Below are positions 8,591-16,559 of a stretch of 64,000 bases of DNA, piece by piece. Every line of letters begins with the position of its first letter. Position 1 is the stretch's first letter. Under the pieces are notes generated by a model, which was given only the letters and a program-made list of their open reading frames with translations, searched no databases and was not told the origin of the DNA. Both the position numbers and the translations under genes were made by a program. This DNA comes from Magnetococcales bacterium (GTDB taxonomy: Bacteria > Pseudomonadota > Magnetococcia > Magnetococcales > Magnetaquicoccaceae), in NCBI GenBank assembly GCA_015231755.1, contig JADGAZ010000016.1, positions 1 to 64,000 of the forward strand, written 5' to 3'.

Positions 8591-9445
8591 TTATTGGTAG
8601 GTATGCATGATGTGGATCAATTCAGGCCACCCGGGGGCGTGATAGCCTGTCGCCAGTTGAAAGCGTTGCGCGTTGAGGGAGCGGTCGATGACCAGACGGT
8701 CATCCGCTTCGATCTCGATGGTTTTGCCATACACGTCGGCGATCAGGCGCAGCAGGTCGAACTTGTTGATCGGTTCCGCCGCGACATGATACAGACCGGA
8801 CAGTTCCGGATTGGGGATCACCACATCACGAATCACCTGGGCGAAAACCACCGTGGGCAATCCGGAAAAAATGGCGCGGGTGAACCCCTTGCAGCGTCCC
8901 TGCTGGGCCAGGAACCAGTCCAGCAGGCCGTATTGGCTTTGCAGTTCGTGTCCGATGGTAGAGGTGCGCAGGGTCACGGCGCCGGGCTGGTGGAGTTCCC
9001 CCAGGGCTTTGGATTTGCCGTAAACATCCCGGGCGTCGGCGAAATCCGACTCCACATATCCGCCTTTCTCGCCGGAAAAGACACAATCGGTGCTGACATG
9101 GATCAAGCGGGCGCCCGCCAGTTTGCACACTCTGGCCAGACGGTGGGGCATCAGGGCGTTGATGGGCAGGGTGATCAGTGGATCATCTGCTTCGGGTTTG
9201 TGTTTGGTCAGGCCGGCGCAGTTGATTACCACCTGGGGGCGAACGCGGTCCAGGACGGAAACCAGGGAATCGAAGGCTTCCAGCTCAATGCCGTGGATCA
9301 ACCGGTCGGCGATGGGAGGGGCAAAGAACCGTTTCACCGTCGGATCGCGGACGCTGCCAAACACCTCCCAGTCCTGTTTTTCGCTGAGCACACGCAGTAC
9401 GGTACTGCCGATCATGCCGCTGGCACCCAACACTAATGCTTTCAT
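8591..9445 (-). CDS. RmlD-like UDP-4-keto-6-deoxy-sugar reductase (FnlB/WbvR role)
   Basis: A 284-residue short-chain dehydrogenase of the RmlD type: GASGMIGSTVLRVL at residue 8, INCAGLTKHKPEAD, STDCVFSGEKGGY, and the YxxxK active site in DVYGKSKALGE. It should reduce the C4 keto group made by the adjacent dehydratase. FnlB/CapF enzymes that make UDP-L-FucNAc carry an extra C-terminal cupin domain (about 370 residues); this one stops after the SDR domain. That resembles WbvR, the RmlD homologue of the UDP-L-QuiNAc pathway. It is the first gene of the operon. The ATG at 9445 has a weak AAGGCG element upstream. Confidence 0.82.
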   Translation of the reverse strand: MKALVLGASGMIGSTVLRVLSEKQDWEVFGSVRDPTVKRFFAPPIADRLIHGIELEAFDSLVSVLDRVRPQVVINCAGLTKHKPEADDPLITLPINALMPHRLARVCKLAGARLIHVSTDCVFSGEKGGYVESDFADARDVYGKSKALGELHQPGAVTLRTSTIGHELQSQYGLLDWFLAQQGRCKGFTRAIFSGLPTVVFAQVIRDVVIPNPELSGLYHVAAEPINKFDLLRLIADVYGKTIEIEADDRLVIDRSLNAQRFQLATGYHAPGWPELIHIMHTYQ

Positions 9446-9881
9446 GATGACGCCTTGGAACCGTTTCAGTTAACGAGTATTTCCGGTCGGGTGACAGGTT
9501 TCGGGTGATTCGTTTCCTCACACAGCGGGTTCCCGGATGTGGTCGATGCGGATGGGCCGCGGTCGCTCAAGCGGGGGATGATGCTGGATGTGGGTGACAC
9601 GATTGAGAATCGTCTGACGATTTTGGTGATGCCTCCAGATGGATAATTTTCTCAAAGAGCGGTTGCAGTGTCAATGGTGGAGGGACATTCCCCGGGAATG
9701 GGAATTCCGATTCGGGTTGATGGTACGCCTTCCGGTTTTTTGGACCGTGGGTTTTCGACGGTTGAGTGGATTATGCGGCGTTCGGTTTTTTTATTGATCA
9801 GAACCCTTGGCAGTGTCAGCCTTGTGAGGCACACTTTAGAGTGCTAAGTCGCAATTTTTCAAACCGTCAAGAGGGTGAATC
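9446..9881. other. Spacer between divergent sugar operon and Sel1 gene
   Basis: A 436-base region between divergently transcribed genes, expected to carry both promoters. I see no strong -35/-10 pair. A T-rich run (ggtttttttattgatcag) at about 9784-9801 and a short imperfect palindrome, cacactttagagtg, at about 9831-9844 precede the Sel1 gene. A short open frame that may be a gene remnant lies at 9509-9646 and is listed separately. Confidence 0.4.
9509..9646 (+). pseudogene. Possible remnant of a protein C terminus
   Basis: An open frame from just after a TGA at 9506-9508 to TAA at 9644 encodes 45 residues. Its end has protein-like composition (DVGDTIENRLTILVMPPDG). There is no ribosome-binding site; the best internal start is GTG at 9539. 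It may be the decayed 3' end of an older gene upstream of the Sel1 gene, or a chance frame. No family recognised. Confidence 0.2.
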
Positions 9882-12437
9882 ATGAGCATACCCGGATCGG
9901 CTTTTGACCGATTGAGTGGCGATCTGACAATGGATGATTTCCGGAACATCGTAGATCAGGCAGAGCAGGGGGATGCCGAAGCGCAATTTTTTCTGGGTTT
10001 CACCTCTCAGGACGGCGGGGATACGCCCCGGGACGATCAAAAAGCGGTATTCTGGTGGACCAAGGCGGCGCAGCAGGGACATGCCAAGGCCCAACTCAAT
10101 CTGGGCATCATGTACGAAAACGGTCGTGCGGTTCCCAAAGACGACGAACAGGCGGCCTACTGGTATCGTCAGGCCTCCAATCAGGGGAACCCGGGGGCGC
10201 AACTGAATCTGGGTATTCTTTATGACGAGGGGCGTGGTTTGCCTTTGGATCCCAGACAGGCGGTGTTCTGGTGGAGCAAGGCAGCGGCGCAGGGCAATGT
10301 CGGTGCGCAGTTGAATCTGGGCATCATGTATGAAAAAGGACGCGGGGTCTCCCAGGATGATGTGCTGGCGGTCTACTGGTGGACCAAGGCGGCGGAACAG
10401 GGGAATGCCAGTGCCCGGTTGAATCTCGGCATTCTGTTTGAAGAGGGGCGCGGCGTGCCGCAGGACTCCGTCCGGGCGGTTTACCTGTGGAGCAAGGCGG
10501 CGGAACAAGGCGAGGCCAAGGCCCAGTTCAATCTTGGCGTCATGTACGAACAGGGACGCGGTGGTCTGCCCAAAGACGAGCAACAGGCTTTGCATTGGTG
10601 GCGCAAGGCGGCGGAACAAGGGTATCCGAAGGCCCAGTTCAACCTTGGTGTGGTGTACGAGCATGGCTCGGGGGTGCCACAGGATGGTCAGCAGGCGTTG
10701 TTCTGGTATCTCAAGGCGGCGGGAGAGGGGGAGTCCGAGGCTCAATTTAATCTGGGCGCCATGTTCGCCCAGGGACGGGGTGGGCTGCCCCAGGATGATG
10801 CCCAGGCGGTACACTGGTACCGCAAGGCGGCGGAACAGGGGCACGCGGAGGCCCAATACAATCTGGGCAACCTGTATGTGAAAGGACGGGGTCTCCCCAA
10901 CGATGACGAACAGGCGGTCTTGTGGTGGCGACAGGCGGCGGAACGGGGGGATGTGCGGGCGCGGTACAATTTGGGGGTGATGCATGAAAGAGGCCGTGGC
11001 GGTTTGCCGCAGGACGACGAGCAGGCGGTCTTGTGGTGGCGTCTGGCGGCGGAACAGGGGGATGTCAAGGCCCAGTACAACCTCGGGGTGATGTACGAAC
11101 AGGGTCGGGGCGGTCTGCCCAAAGACGGGGCGGAGGCGGTAGTCTGGTATCGTCAGGCGGCGGACCAGGAGAGTGTGGAAGCCCGTTTCAATCTCGGCAT
11201 TCTGTACGAGCAGGGTGTAGAGGTGGATCGGGACGACTTTCAGGCGGTGTACTGGTTCAAGAAGGCGGCGGAACTGGGAGATGCCAAGGCCCAATACAAT
11301 CTGGGGATTTTGTGCGGCCTGGGGCGGGGCGGGGCCAGAGACGACAGTCAGGCGGTCTTCTGGTTTCGTCTGGCGGCGGACCAGGGACACGCCAAGGCCC
11401 AGTTCAATCTGGGCATCCTGTACGAGAGTGGTCGGGGTGGATTGCCCAGGGATGATCAGCAGGCCGTATTCTGGTGGCGGAAAGCGGCGGACCAGGGCCA
11501 TGCCAAGGCCCAGTTCAACCTCGGGATCATGTTCGAAAACGGTCGCGGGGTTTTGAAGGATTTCACCCAGGCCCAGTTCTGGTATCGCCAGTCGGCGGAT
11601 CAGGGAAATGCCAAGGCCCAGTTGAATCTTGGCTTCATGTGTGCGGATGCCCGGGGCATGCCCAAGGATGACCGGCAGGCTTTGACCTGGTTTTTCAAGG
11701 CCGCGCAGCAGGGGGATCCCGTGGCCCAGTACAATCTGGGGATCGCGTATGATACTTGGTCGGAATTGGCCGCGGACGCCAAGCAGGCGGCATTTTGGTA
11801 TCGTCAATCCGCCAACCAGGGACATGCCGGTGCCCAGTTCAATCTGGCGATCAAGAACGCCAACGGCGACGGTGTGCCGAAAGATATGATCCAGTCGGTC
11901 TACTGGTTCCACAAGGCGGCGGACCAGGGGCATGCCGGGGCGCAGTTCAATCTCGGGGTGATGTATGCCATCGGGCGCGGTGTGGCTCACAACGACGAGT
12001 TGGCGGTCAGTTGGTATCGCAAGGCGGCCCAGCAGGGAGAAGCCAATGCCCAGTCCAATCTGGGCTTCATGTACGAACACGGATACGGGGTGCAGAAAGA
12101 TGACAAACAGGCCTTCTCCTGGTATCGTTTGTCGGCGGATCAAGGACATGCGGGAGCGCAAATGAATCTGGGCACCTTGTACCTCAATGGTCGGGGTGTG
12201 AGTCAGGATTACGTACAGGCGTATGCGTGGCTGGACTTGGCCGCGTCGCAGGGGTTGGGGGATGCCATGGAAACCCGTCAATCGATCACCCGACACATGT
12301 CCCCGGAGCAGATCGAGGCGGCGCAACAGATGGCGCACGCCTGGGCTGAGAAACGGCCCTTCCTGGCGAGTGATGCCGCTGTCGGTGGTCGTGTCGGCAT
12401 GGTGGTGGACGGATTCAATGCAACCGTGCATTTTTGA
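9882..12437 (+). CDS. Giant Sel1-like repeat protein (851 aa)
   Basis: About 21 consecutive Sel1-like repeats fill residues 25 to about 795 with hardly any other sequence. Each has the core xxAQFNLGxMYxxGRGVPxD followed by QAVxWWRKAAEQG. Most are 36 residues; several carry one extra Gly (GRGGLP), giving 37. The C terminus has the capping AYAWLDLAASQGLGDA, the motif HMSPEQIEAAQQMAHAW and a 35-residue tail ending FNATVHF. There is no signal peptide or membrane helix, so a large cytoplasmic superhelical scaffold is likely. GAGGGTGA lies just before the ATG. A Wzy-like membrane protein starts 45 bases downstream on the same strand. Confidence 0.92.
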   Translation: MSIPGSAFDRLSGDLTMDDFRNIVDQAEQGDAEAQFFLGFTSQDGGDTPRDDQKAVFWWTKAAQQGHAKAQLNLGIMYENGRAVPKDDEQAAYWYRQASNQGNPGAQLNLGILYDEGRGLPLDPRQAVFWWSKAAAQGNVGAQLNLGIMYEKGRGVSQDDVLAVYWWTKAAEQGNASARLNLGILFEEGRGVPQDSVRAVYLWSKAAEQGEAKAQFNLGVMYEQGRGGLPKDEQQALHWWRKAAEQGYPKAQFNLGVVYEHGSGVPQDGQQALFWYLKAAGEGESEAQFNLGAMFAQGRGGLPQDDAQAVHWYRKAAEQGHAEAQYNLGNLYVKGRGLPNDDEQAVLWWRQAAERGDVRARYNLGVMHERGRGGLPQDDEQAVLWWRLAAEQGDVKAQYNLGVMYEQGRGGLPKDGAEAVVWYRQAADQESVEARFNLGILYEQGVEVDRDDFQAVYWFKKAAELGDAKAQYNLGILCGLGRGGARDDSQAVFWFRLAADQGHAKAQFNLGILYESGRGGLPRDDQQAVFWWRKAADQGHAKAQFNLGIMFENGRGVLKDFTQAQFWYRQSADQGNAKAQLNLGFMCADARGMPKDDRQALTWFFKAAQQGDPVAQYNLGIAYDTWSELAADAKQAAFWYRQSANQGHAGAQFNLAIKNANGDGVPKDMIQSVYWFHKAADQGHAGAQFNLGVMYAIGRGVAHNDELAVSWYRKAAQQGEANAQSNLGFMYEHGYGVQKDDKQAFSWYRLSADQGHAGAQMNLGTLYLNGRGVSQDYVQAYAWLDLAASQGLGDAMETRQSITRHMSPEQIEAAQQMAHAWAEKRPFLASDAAVGGRVGMVVDGFNATVHF

Positions 12438-12482
12438 CATCCAAAGACTGACACGGTTTCCTGTGCGGAGCTGGATTCGCCC

Positions 12483-13673
12483 ATGTTGAGAATTTCGACC
12501 ATCTGGTTTCTTCTGGTGCTTTCCTCCCCCTGGATCGTCATGCTTGGGGAGGAGAAATACCAGGTTGACGGGTGGTTGGCGATTGGACTGTATGAATTTG
12601 ATTTGGCGGATGGTCTGTTCCGTTCTCTTTATTATTTTGTTGTTACAGTCCCGATTATTATCATGTTGTATCTGGGCAGGCCGAAACCTCAGAAGAACAG
12701 AAAGTTCATCTTTACAACACGATTTACAATCAGGATGTATCATATTGCTTTCATGATTCTGTTTTGTCTGGTTGCCTTTTATTTCAATCTGGGTATCACC
12801 GGGGTGGAAACCGATACCGGAGGCTGGAGGCTGTCGGGAATTGCCCATTACATTAGAAGTTATATTTTTTTATTGATCATTGCTATCTATGTGTTCGGGA
12901 AGCGTCCTCCTTCTATTCTGATTATTTTTATCTATTCCACGATTTCGGGCATCACGGCGGGATCCCGTTTTGTCGCGGTGGCTCCTCTGATGTTGTACCT
13001 GATGCGGTTGTTTTATGGCGAGGAGGGGGTGAAGAGAAACATACATCTGGCACTTTCCATGTTGATGATGTTCGCGCTGTTCGCCGCGGTGACCACTTCC
13101 AGACTGGTCTTGTTGGACGACCATTATTCTTTCGAGAATCTCTTCTTGTTGATTTCAGAATTGGATATGGATGATGTGGAAATTCTGTACCAGGGGTTCA
13201 ATCAGCTTTTCTTGCGGTTGGGATTGGGACGGGATGTGATTCTTTCCTACGAGGTGGGGGAGAGGGATATCTGTCATTATTATTATGGATTGTATTTTAA
13301 TGCCAGTTCATGCTTCAATCCGCCAATGGATTTTTATGGGTTGAGCCTCGCAACGGATAAATTCTATTTGGGAAATCCGATGCTGAGTAGTGTCTTCGTG
13401 GTCTCGAATGAATTTTTTGTGAAAATGGGTGCGGCACTGTTGTACGGGCTTGAAGCTTTCTTGATTTGTTTTGTCGTCAATTATTGTTTGAGAGGGATCC
13501 CCATTGGTGCGATCCTGGTTCATCCATTGTATTTTCTGCTTGTAGTTTTTGTTCTGGTTGGCCCCATCTTTTTTGCTGTCTATTTGATGTATGCGATTAT
13601 ATTTCTTTCTGTTTCTTATATCGTTGTGACCCGGTTCTATCGCGCTTTGAGAGCCGGATTGCTCACCGGTTAA
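12483..13673 (+). CDS. Polytopic membrane protein, Wzy-like candidate polymerase
   Basis: A 396-residue protein with about ten hydrophobic helices, starting with a signal-anchor-like LRISTIWFLLVLSSPW. A long non-membrane segment near residues 210-285 is rich in Asp, Tyr and Cys (ERDICHYYYGLYFNASSCF). This helix pattern with one big periplasmic loop late in the protein is typical of O-antigen/oligosaccharide repeat-unit polymerases (Wzy), which share little sequence. Genes for a UDP-L-deoxyhexosamine lie about 3 kb away. The DNA is visibly AT-richer than its neighbours, common for polysaccharide genes and suggesting transfer. No family motif fixes the function; another polytopic transporter is possible. 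Confidence 0.6.
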   Translation: MLRISTIWFLLVLSSPWIVMLGEEKYQVDGWLAIGLYEFDLADGLFRSLYYFVVTVPIIIMLYLGRPKPQKNRKFIFTTRFTIRMYHIAFMILFCLVAFYFNLGITGVETDTGGWRLSGIAHYIRSYIFLLIIAIYVFGKRPPSILIIFIYSTISGITAGSRFVAVAPLMLYLMRLFYGEEGVKRNIHLALSMLMMFALFAAVTTSRLVLLDDHYSFENLFLLISELDMDDVEILYQGFNQLFLRLGLGRDVILSYEVGERDICHYYYGLYFNASSCFNPPMDFYGLSLATDKFYLGNPMLSSVFVVSNEFFVKMGAALLYGLEAFLICFVVNYCLRGIPIGAILVHPLYFLLVVFVLVGPIFFAVYLMYAIIFLSVSYIVVTRFYRALRAGLLTG

Positions 13674-13689
13674 TGTTGGTTTTTGGAGG

Positions 13690-14532
13690 ATGATTGCACA
13701 CAAGATGAATGGACCGATGATCCTTTATGGAACCGCCTGGAAAAAAGAGCAGACGGCAAGGCTGGTGGAAGAGGCCATTGATCTGGGCTTTCGGGCCATC
13801 GACACCGCCTGTCAACCCAGGCACTACCATGAGGCCGGAGTGGGGCAGGGAGTGGCGGCGTGTTTGCAACGGGGGGTGGCCCGGGCCGACCTTTATTTGC
13901 AGACCAAGTTCACCTCCCTGGATGGTCAGGATCCCCGCACCGTGCCTTATGATCCCAAGGCGCCTCTGGCGGAACAGGTGGTCCAATCCTTTCGGGTTTC
14001 TCTTGAGAATCTGCAAACCACCTATCTGGACTGTCTGGTCCTGCACTCCCCCATGCCCACGCTGGTGCAGACCCTGGAAGTCTGGCAGGTGATGGAGCGG
14101 TTGGTCGGGGAGGGGGGGGTGCGACAACTGGGTATCAGCAACTGCTATGATCTCAATCTGTTGGACGGTCTGACCAAAGCCGTCCGGATCAAGCCGGCAG
14201 TGGTCCAGAATCGTTTTTACGCGGCCACCGGATACGATCGGGGCATTCGTGCGTATTGTCGACAACAGGGGATGGTGTATCAAAGCTTCTGGACTTTGAC
14301 CGCCAATCCTGCGCTTTTGTCCCATCCCGTCCTGACCGCCTTGGCCGGGCAGTATCAACGCACGGTCCCCCAGGTGTTTTTCCGCTATTTGACCCAGGTT
14401 GGGGTTTCCCCTTTGACCGGAACCACCTCGGCCACGCATATGCGCGAGGATCTGGAAATTTTTGCGTTCGAGTTGACCGAGGCCGATTGCCAAACCATCA
14501 CGGTTTTGCTGGAGTCGGTGGAGCGGAATTGA
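13690..14532 (+). CDS. Aldo/keto reductase
   Basis: A 280-residue AKR-family (beta/alpha)8 oxidoreductase using NAD(P)H. The catalytic tetrad is visible: Asp in FRAIDTACQ, Tyr in RHYHEAGVG, Lys in LQTKFTS and His in CLVLHSPMP. The substrate pocket and nucleotide segments GISNCYDLNLL and TGTTSATHMREDL follow. The expected IPG/S(K/R) cofactor motif reads LTGTTSATH, so cofactor preference is unclear. It starts 17 bases after the Wzy-like gene. GGAGG abuts the ATG at 13690, so the in-frame ATG at 13705 may be the true start. The substrate cannot be told from context. Confidence 0.85.
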   Translation: MIAHKMNGPMILYGTAWKKEQTARLVEEAIDLGFRAIDTACQPRHYHEAGVGQGVAACLQRGVARADLYLQTKFTSLDGQDPRTVPYDPKAPLAEQVVQSFRVSLENLQTTYLDCLVLHSPMPTLVQTLEVWQVMERLVGEGGVRQLGISNCYDLNLLDGLTKAVRIKPAVVQNRFYAATGYDRGIRAYCRQQGMVYQSFWTLTANPALLSHPVLTALAGQYQRTVPQVFFRYLTQVGVSPLTGTTSATHMREDLEIFAFELTEADCQTITVLLESVERN

Positions 14533-14602
14533 ACCGGCCCTGAAAAAGGCATAGGGGCGCAGTCATGTGGTTTTTCTTTGCGTGTCGATACAGGAGATTG
14601 TG

Positions 14603-15313
14603 ATGTCGGAATTGACGATTACGGGTGAAATCGATCCGTTTTTGCACGTGGCGTTGCAAAAAGGGGAATCGATTCTGGCGGAGTCCAATGCCATGGTCAT
14701 GATGGAAGAGACCCTGACCCTGGACGGAACCTTGGGAAATCAAGGCATTCTGGGATCTTTGGTCCGGCGTTTCGCCAACGAGGAGAGCATGTTTCAGCAA
14801 AAGATCACCGCCCAGAACGGGCCGGGGGATCTTTTGCTGGCCGCGCCTTTTCCGGGGGGCATGCATCTGCTGGATATCGGGCAGCGACAATTTTTTCTGG
14901 CCGATGGGGCTTTTCTGGCCTGCACCGAGGGGGTGGTTGTGAAATCGGCGACCCAGAGTCTGGGGCATGCCCTGTTTGGTGGCACCGGTGGATTTTTCAT
15001 CCAGAAAACCGAGGGACGGGGCAAACTGGCGGTGGCGGCTTTCGGGTCGGTGTTTTTGTTGGATGTGAAGCCGGGACAGCCCCTCACCATCGACAACGAA
15101 CACATCGTCGCCTGGGAAACCACCCTGGAATATGAGGTCTCCACCCCCAACAGCGGACGGGGTTTTCTGGGCGGTCTGTTGAGCGCGGCCACCAGTGGGG
15201 AGTCGCTGGTCTTGCGGTTCACCGGTCAGGGACAGATTCTGTTGGCTTCCCGCAACAAGAAAACCCTGGTGGCTTGGCTTGCGGAAAATCTGCCCAAGCC
15301 CAGCGGTTCGTAA
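14603..15313 (+). CDS. TIGR00266/AIM24 family protein
   Basis: A 236-residue beta-rich protein of the TIGR00266/AIM24 family, conserved in bacteria and in yeast mitochondria (AIM24). Recognisable features are the opening ITGEIDPFLHVALQKGESI, the Gly-rich FGGTGGFFIQKTEGRGKLAV, AFGSVFLLDVKPGQPLTID and EHIVAWETTLEYEV. The family folds as a jelly-roll-like beta domain, and its biochemical role is unsettled. ATG at 14603 is chosen over the upstream in-frame ATG because CAGGAG stands 6 bases before it. An AlkC-like gene follows 38 bases downstream on the same strand. Confidence 0.82.
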   Translation: MSELTITGEIDPFLHVALQKGESILAESNAMVMMEETLTLDGTLGNQGILGSLVRRFANEESMFQQKITAQNGPGDLLLAAPFPGGMHLLDIGQRQFFLADGAFLACTEGVVVKSATQSLGHALFGGTGGFFIQKTEGRGKLAVAAFGSVFLLDVKPGQPLTIDNEHIVAWETTLEYEVSTPNSGRGFLGGLLSAATSGESLVLRFTGQGQILLASRNKKTLVAWLAENLPKPSGS

Positions 15314-15351
15314 ACCGGTGAGGTGGGGCCGCCGGAGCGGCTTCAAAAGGG

Positions 15352-16470
15352 GTGAGCGCTTTGAAGTCCATTTTTGACGCGGCCCTGGCAACGGTCATGG
15401 CCGAGCGGGTGGCGGCCCATCATCCGGATTTCGACGCGGCCCGTTTTGTCGCGGCAGTGGTGGCGGACCTTCCCGGCCTGGAACTCAAGGCCCGAGTGCA
15501 ACGTTTGGCCGATGGGTTGCGGGAGCATCTGCCTGCGGATTTTCCCGCAGCCCTGGCGATCCTGCTGGCCAGCATGGGCGCAGACGATGGCACGGGGGGA
15601 ATCGAGGGCGAGGGGTATGACGGATTCCGCCATTGGCCGTTTTTGGACTTTGTGGGCCGCTACGGTCTGGACCATCCCGTTTTGGCCTTGGATGCTTTGG
15701 AGCGGATGACGCTTTATTTTAGCGCCGAGTTCGCCATTCGGCCTTACATTCTGAACCATCCAGAGTTGACCTTGCAGCGGATGGGTCAATGGACGCGTCA
15801 TCCGGACTGGCGGGTGCGGCGTTTGGCTTCCGAAGGCTCCCGCCCCCGATTGCCTTGGGGGATGCGTTTGTCTCCTTTCATCGCGGATCCCTCCCTTGGC
15901 TTGGCCATCATCGAACCGTTGTGTGTGGATCCTCATCCCGTGGTGCGGCGTTCGGTGGCCAATCATCTCAACGATGTGGCCAAGGATCATCCCGTGCGGG
16001 CGGTAGAGACCGCGAGACGCTGGCAGGCCAACGGTGACGCCGGAACCCGTTGGATCGTGGGGCACGGGTTGCGCACCCTGATCAAACAGGGGGATCCGGG
16101 GGCTTTGGCGCTGATGGGTTTTGCTGCCGGTGGGCAACCCCCGACGGTAACGCTGTTTCGTTTGGAGCGGGAACGGATCGTGCTGGGGGAGAGTCTTGAT
16201 TTCAGGGTGGATTTGTCCTGCCTGGAGGCGGGTCGTCTTTCCATCGATTATGTGGTTCATCATCAGCGCCAGCGGGGAACGCTTTCTCCCAAGGTGTTCA
16301 AGTGGGTCTGTCGGGAGGTCGCTTCTGGCCAGATCCTGCACCTTGAAAAACGTCATCCCATCCGACCCATCACCACCCGCCGTTATTATCCGGGGAGCCA
16401 TCGTGTCGAGGTGGTGGTCAACGGGGTGGTGGTGTGCGGGGCCGGGTTTGAACTGGTGATGCCGGAGTGA
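15352..16470 (+). CDS. alkC: AlkC-like DNA alkylation-repair glycosylase
   Basis: A 372-residue protein resembling the HEAT-like AlkC/AlkD alkylpurine DNA glycosylases. Residues 1-275 are helical repeats containing YDGFRHWPFLDFVGRYGLDH, FAIRPYI, WRVRRLASEGSRPRLPWG and HPVVRRSVANHLND, characteristic of AlkC. The last about 95 residues are beta-rich (TVTLFRLERERIVLGESLDF, STRUCTURED as strands ending VVVNGVVVCGAGFEL), matching the Ig-like domain known at the C terminus of AlkC. The enzyme removes 3-methyladenine-type lesions. Start uncertain: GTG at 15352 or TTG at 15361, both near AAAAGGGG. Confidence 0.78.
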   Translation: MSALKSIFDAALATVMAERVAAHHPDFDAARFVAAVVADLPGLELKARVQRLADGLREHLPADFPAALAILLASMGADDGTGGIEGEGYDGFRHWPFLDFVGRYGLDHPVLALDALERMTLYFSAEFAIRPYILNHPELTLQRMGQWTRHPDWRVRRLASEGSRPRLPWGMRLSPFIADPSLGLAIIEPLCVDPHPVVRRSVANHLNDVAKDHPVRAVETARRWQANGDAGTRWIVGHGLRTLIKQGDPGALALMGFAAGGQPPTVTLFRLERERIVLGESLDFRVDLSCLEAGRLSIDYVVHHQRQRGTLSPKVFKWVCREVASGQILHLEKRHPIRPITTRRYYPGSHRVEVVVNGVVVCGAGFELVMPE

Positions 16471-16489
16471 GGATGGGGATGGGTTGAAT

Positions 16490-16547
16490 CGTCCCACCCC
16501 GGCTTTGCAAGAGGCCCTTCTTAAAGGGCGCGAGCCGGGGTGGAACG
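16490..16547. terminator. Long nested hairpin between convergent genes
   Basis: An 11-base perfect stem, ccaccccggct at 16494-16504 with agccggggtgg at 16533-16543, encloses a second stem (gccct/agggc) in the loop. It lies between the 3' ends of the AlkC-like gene and prpE, so it would act on both strands. There is no strong T-run. Confidence 0.6.
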
Positions 16548-16559
16548 ATTTCCGGTGGA

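Noticed and set aside
9867-12848. 993-codon open frame antisense to the giant Sel1 gene
   Set aside because: Its periodic sequence simply mirrors the Sel1 repeats on the other strand; no ribosome-binding site and no family resemblance.
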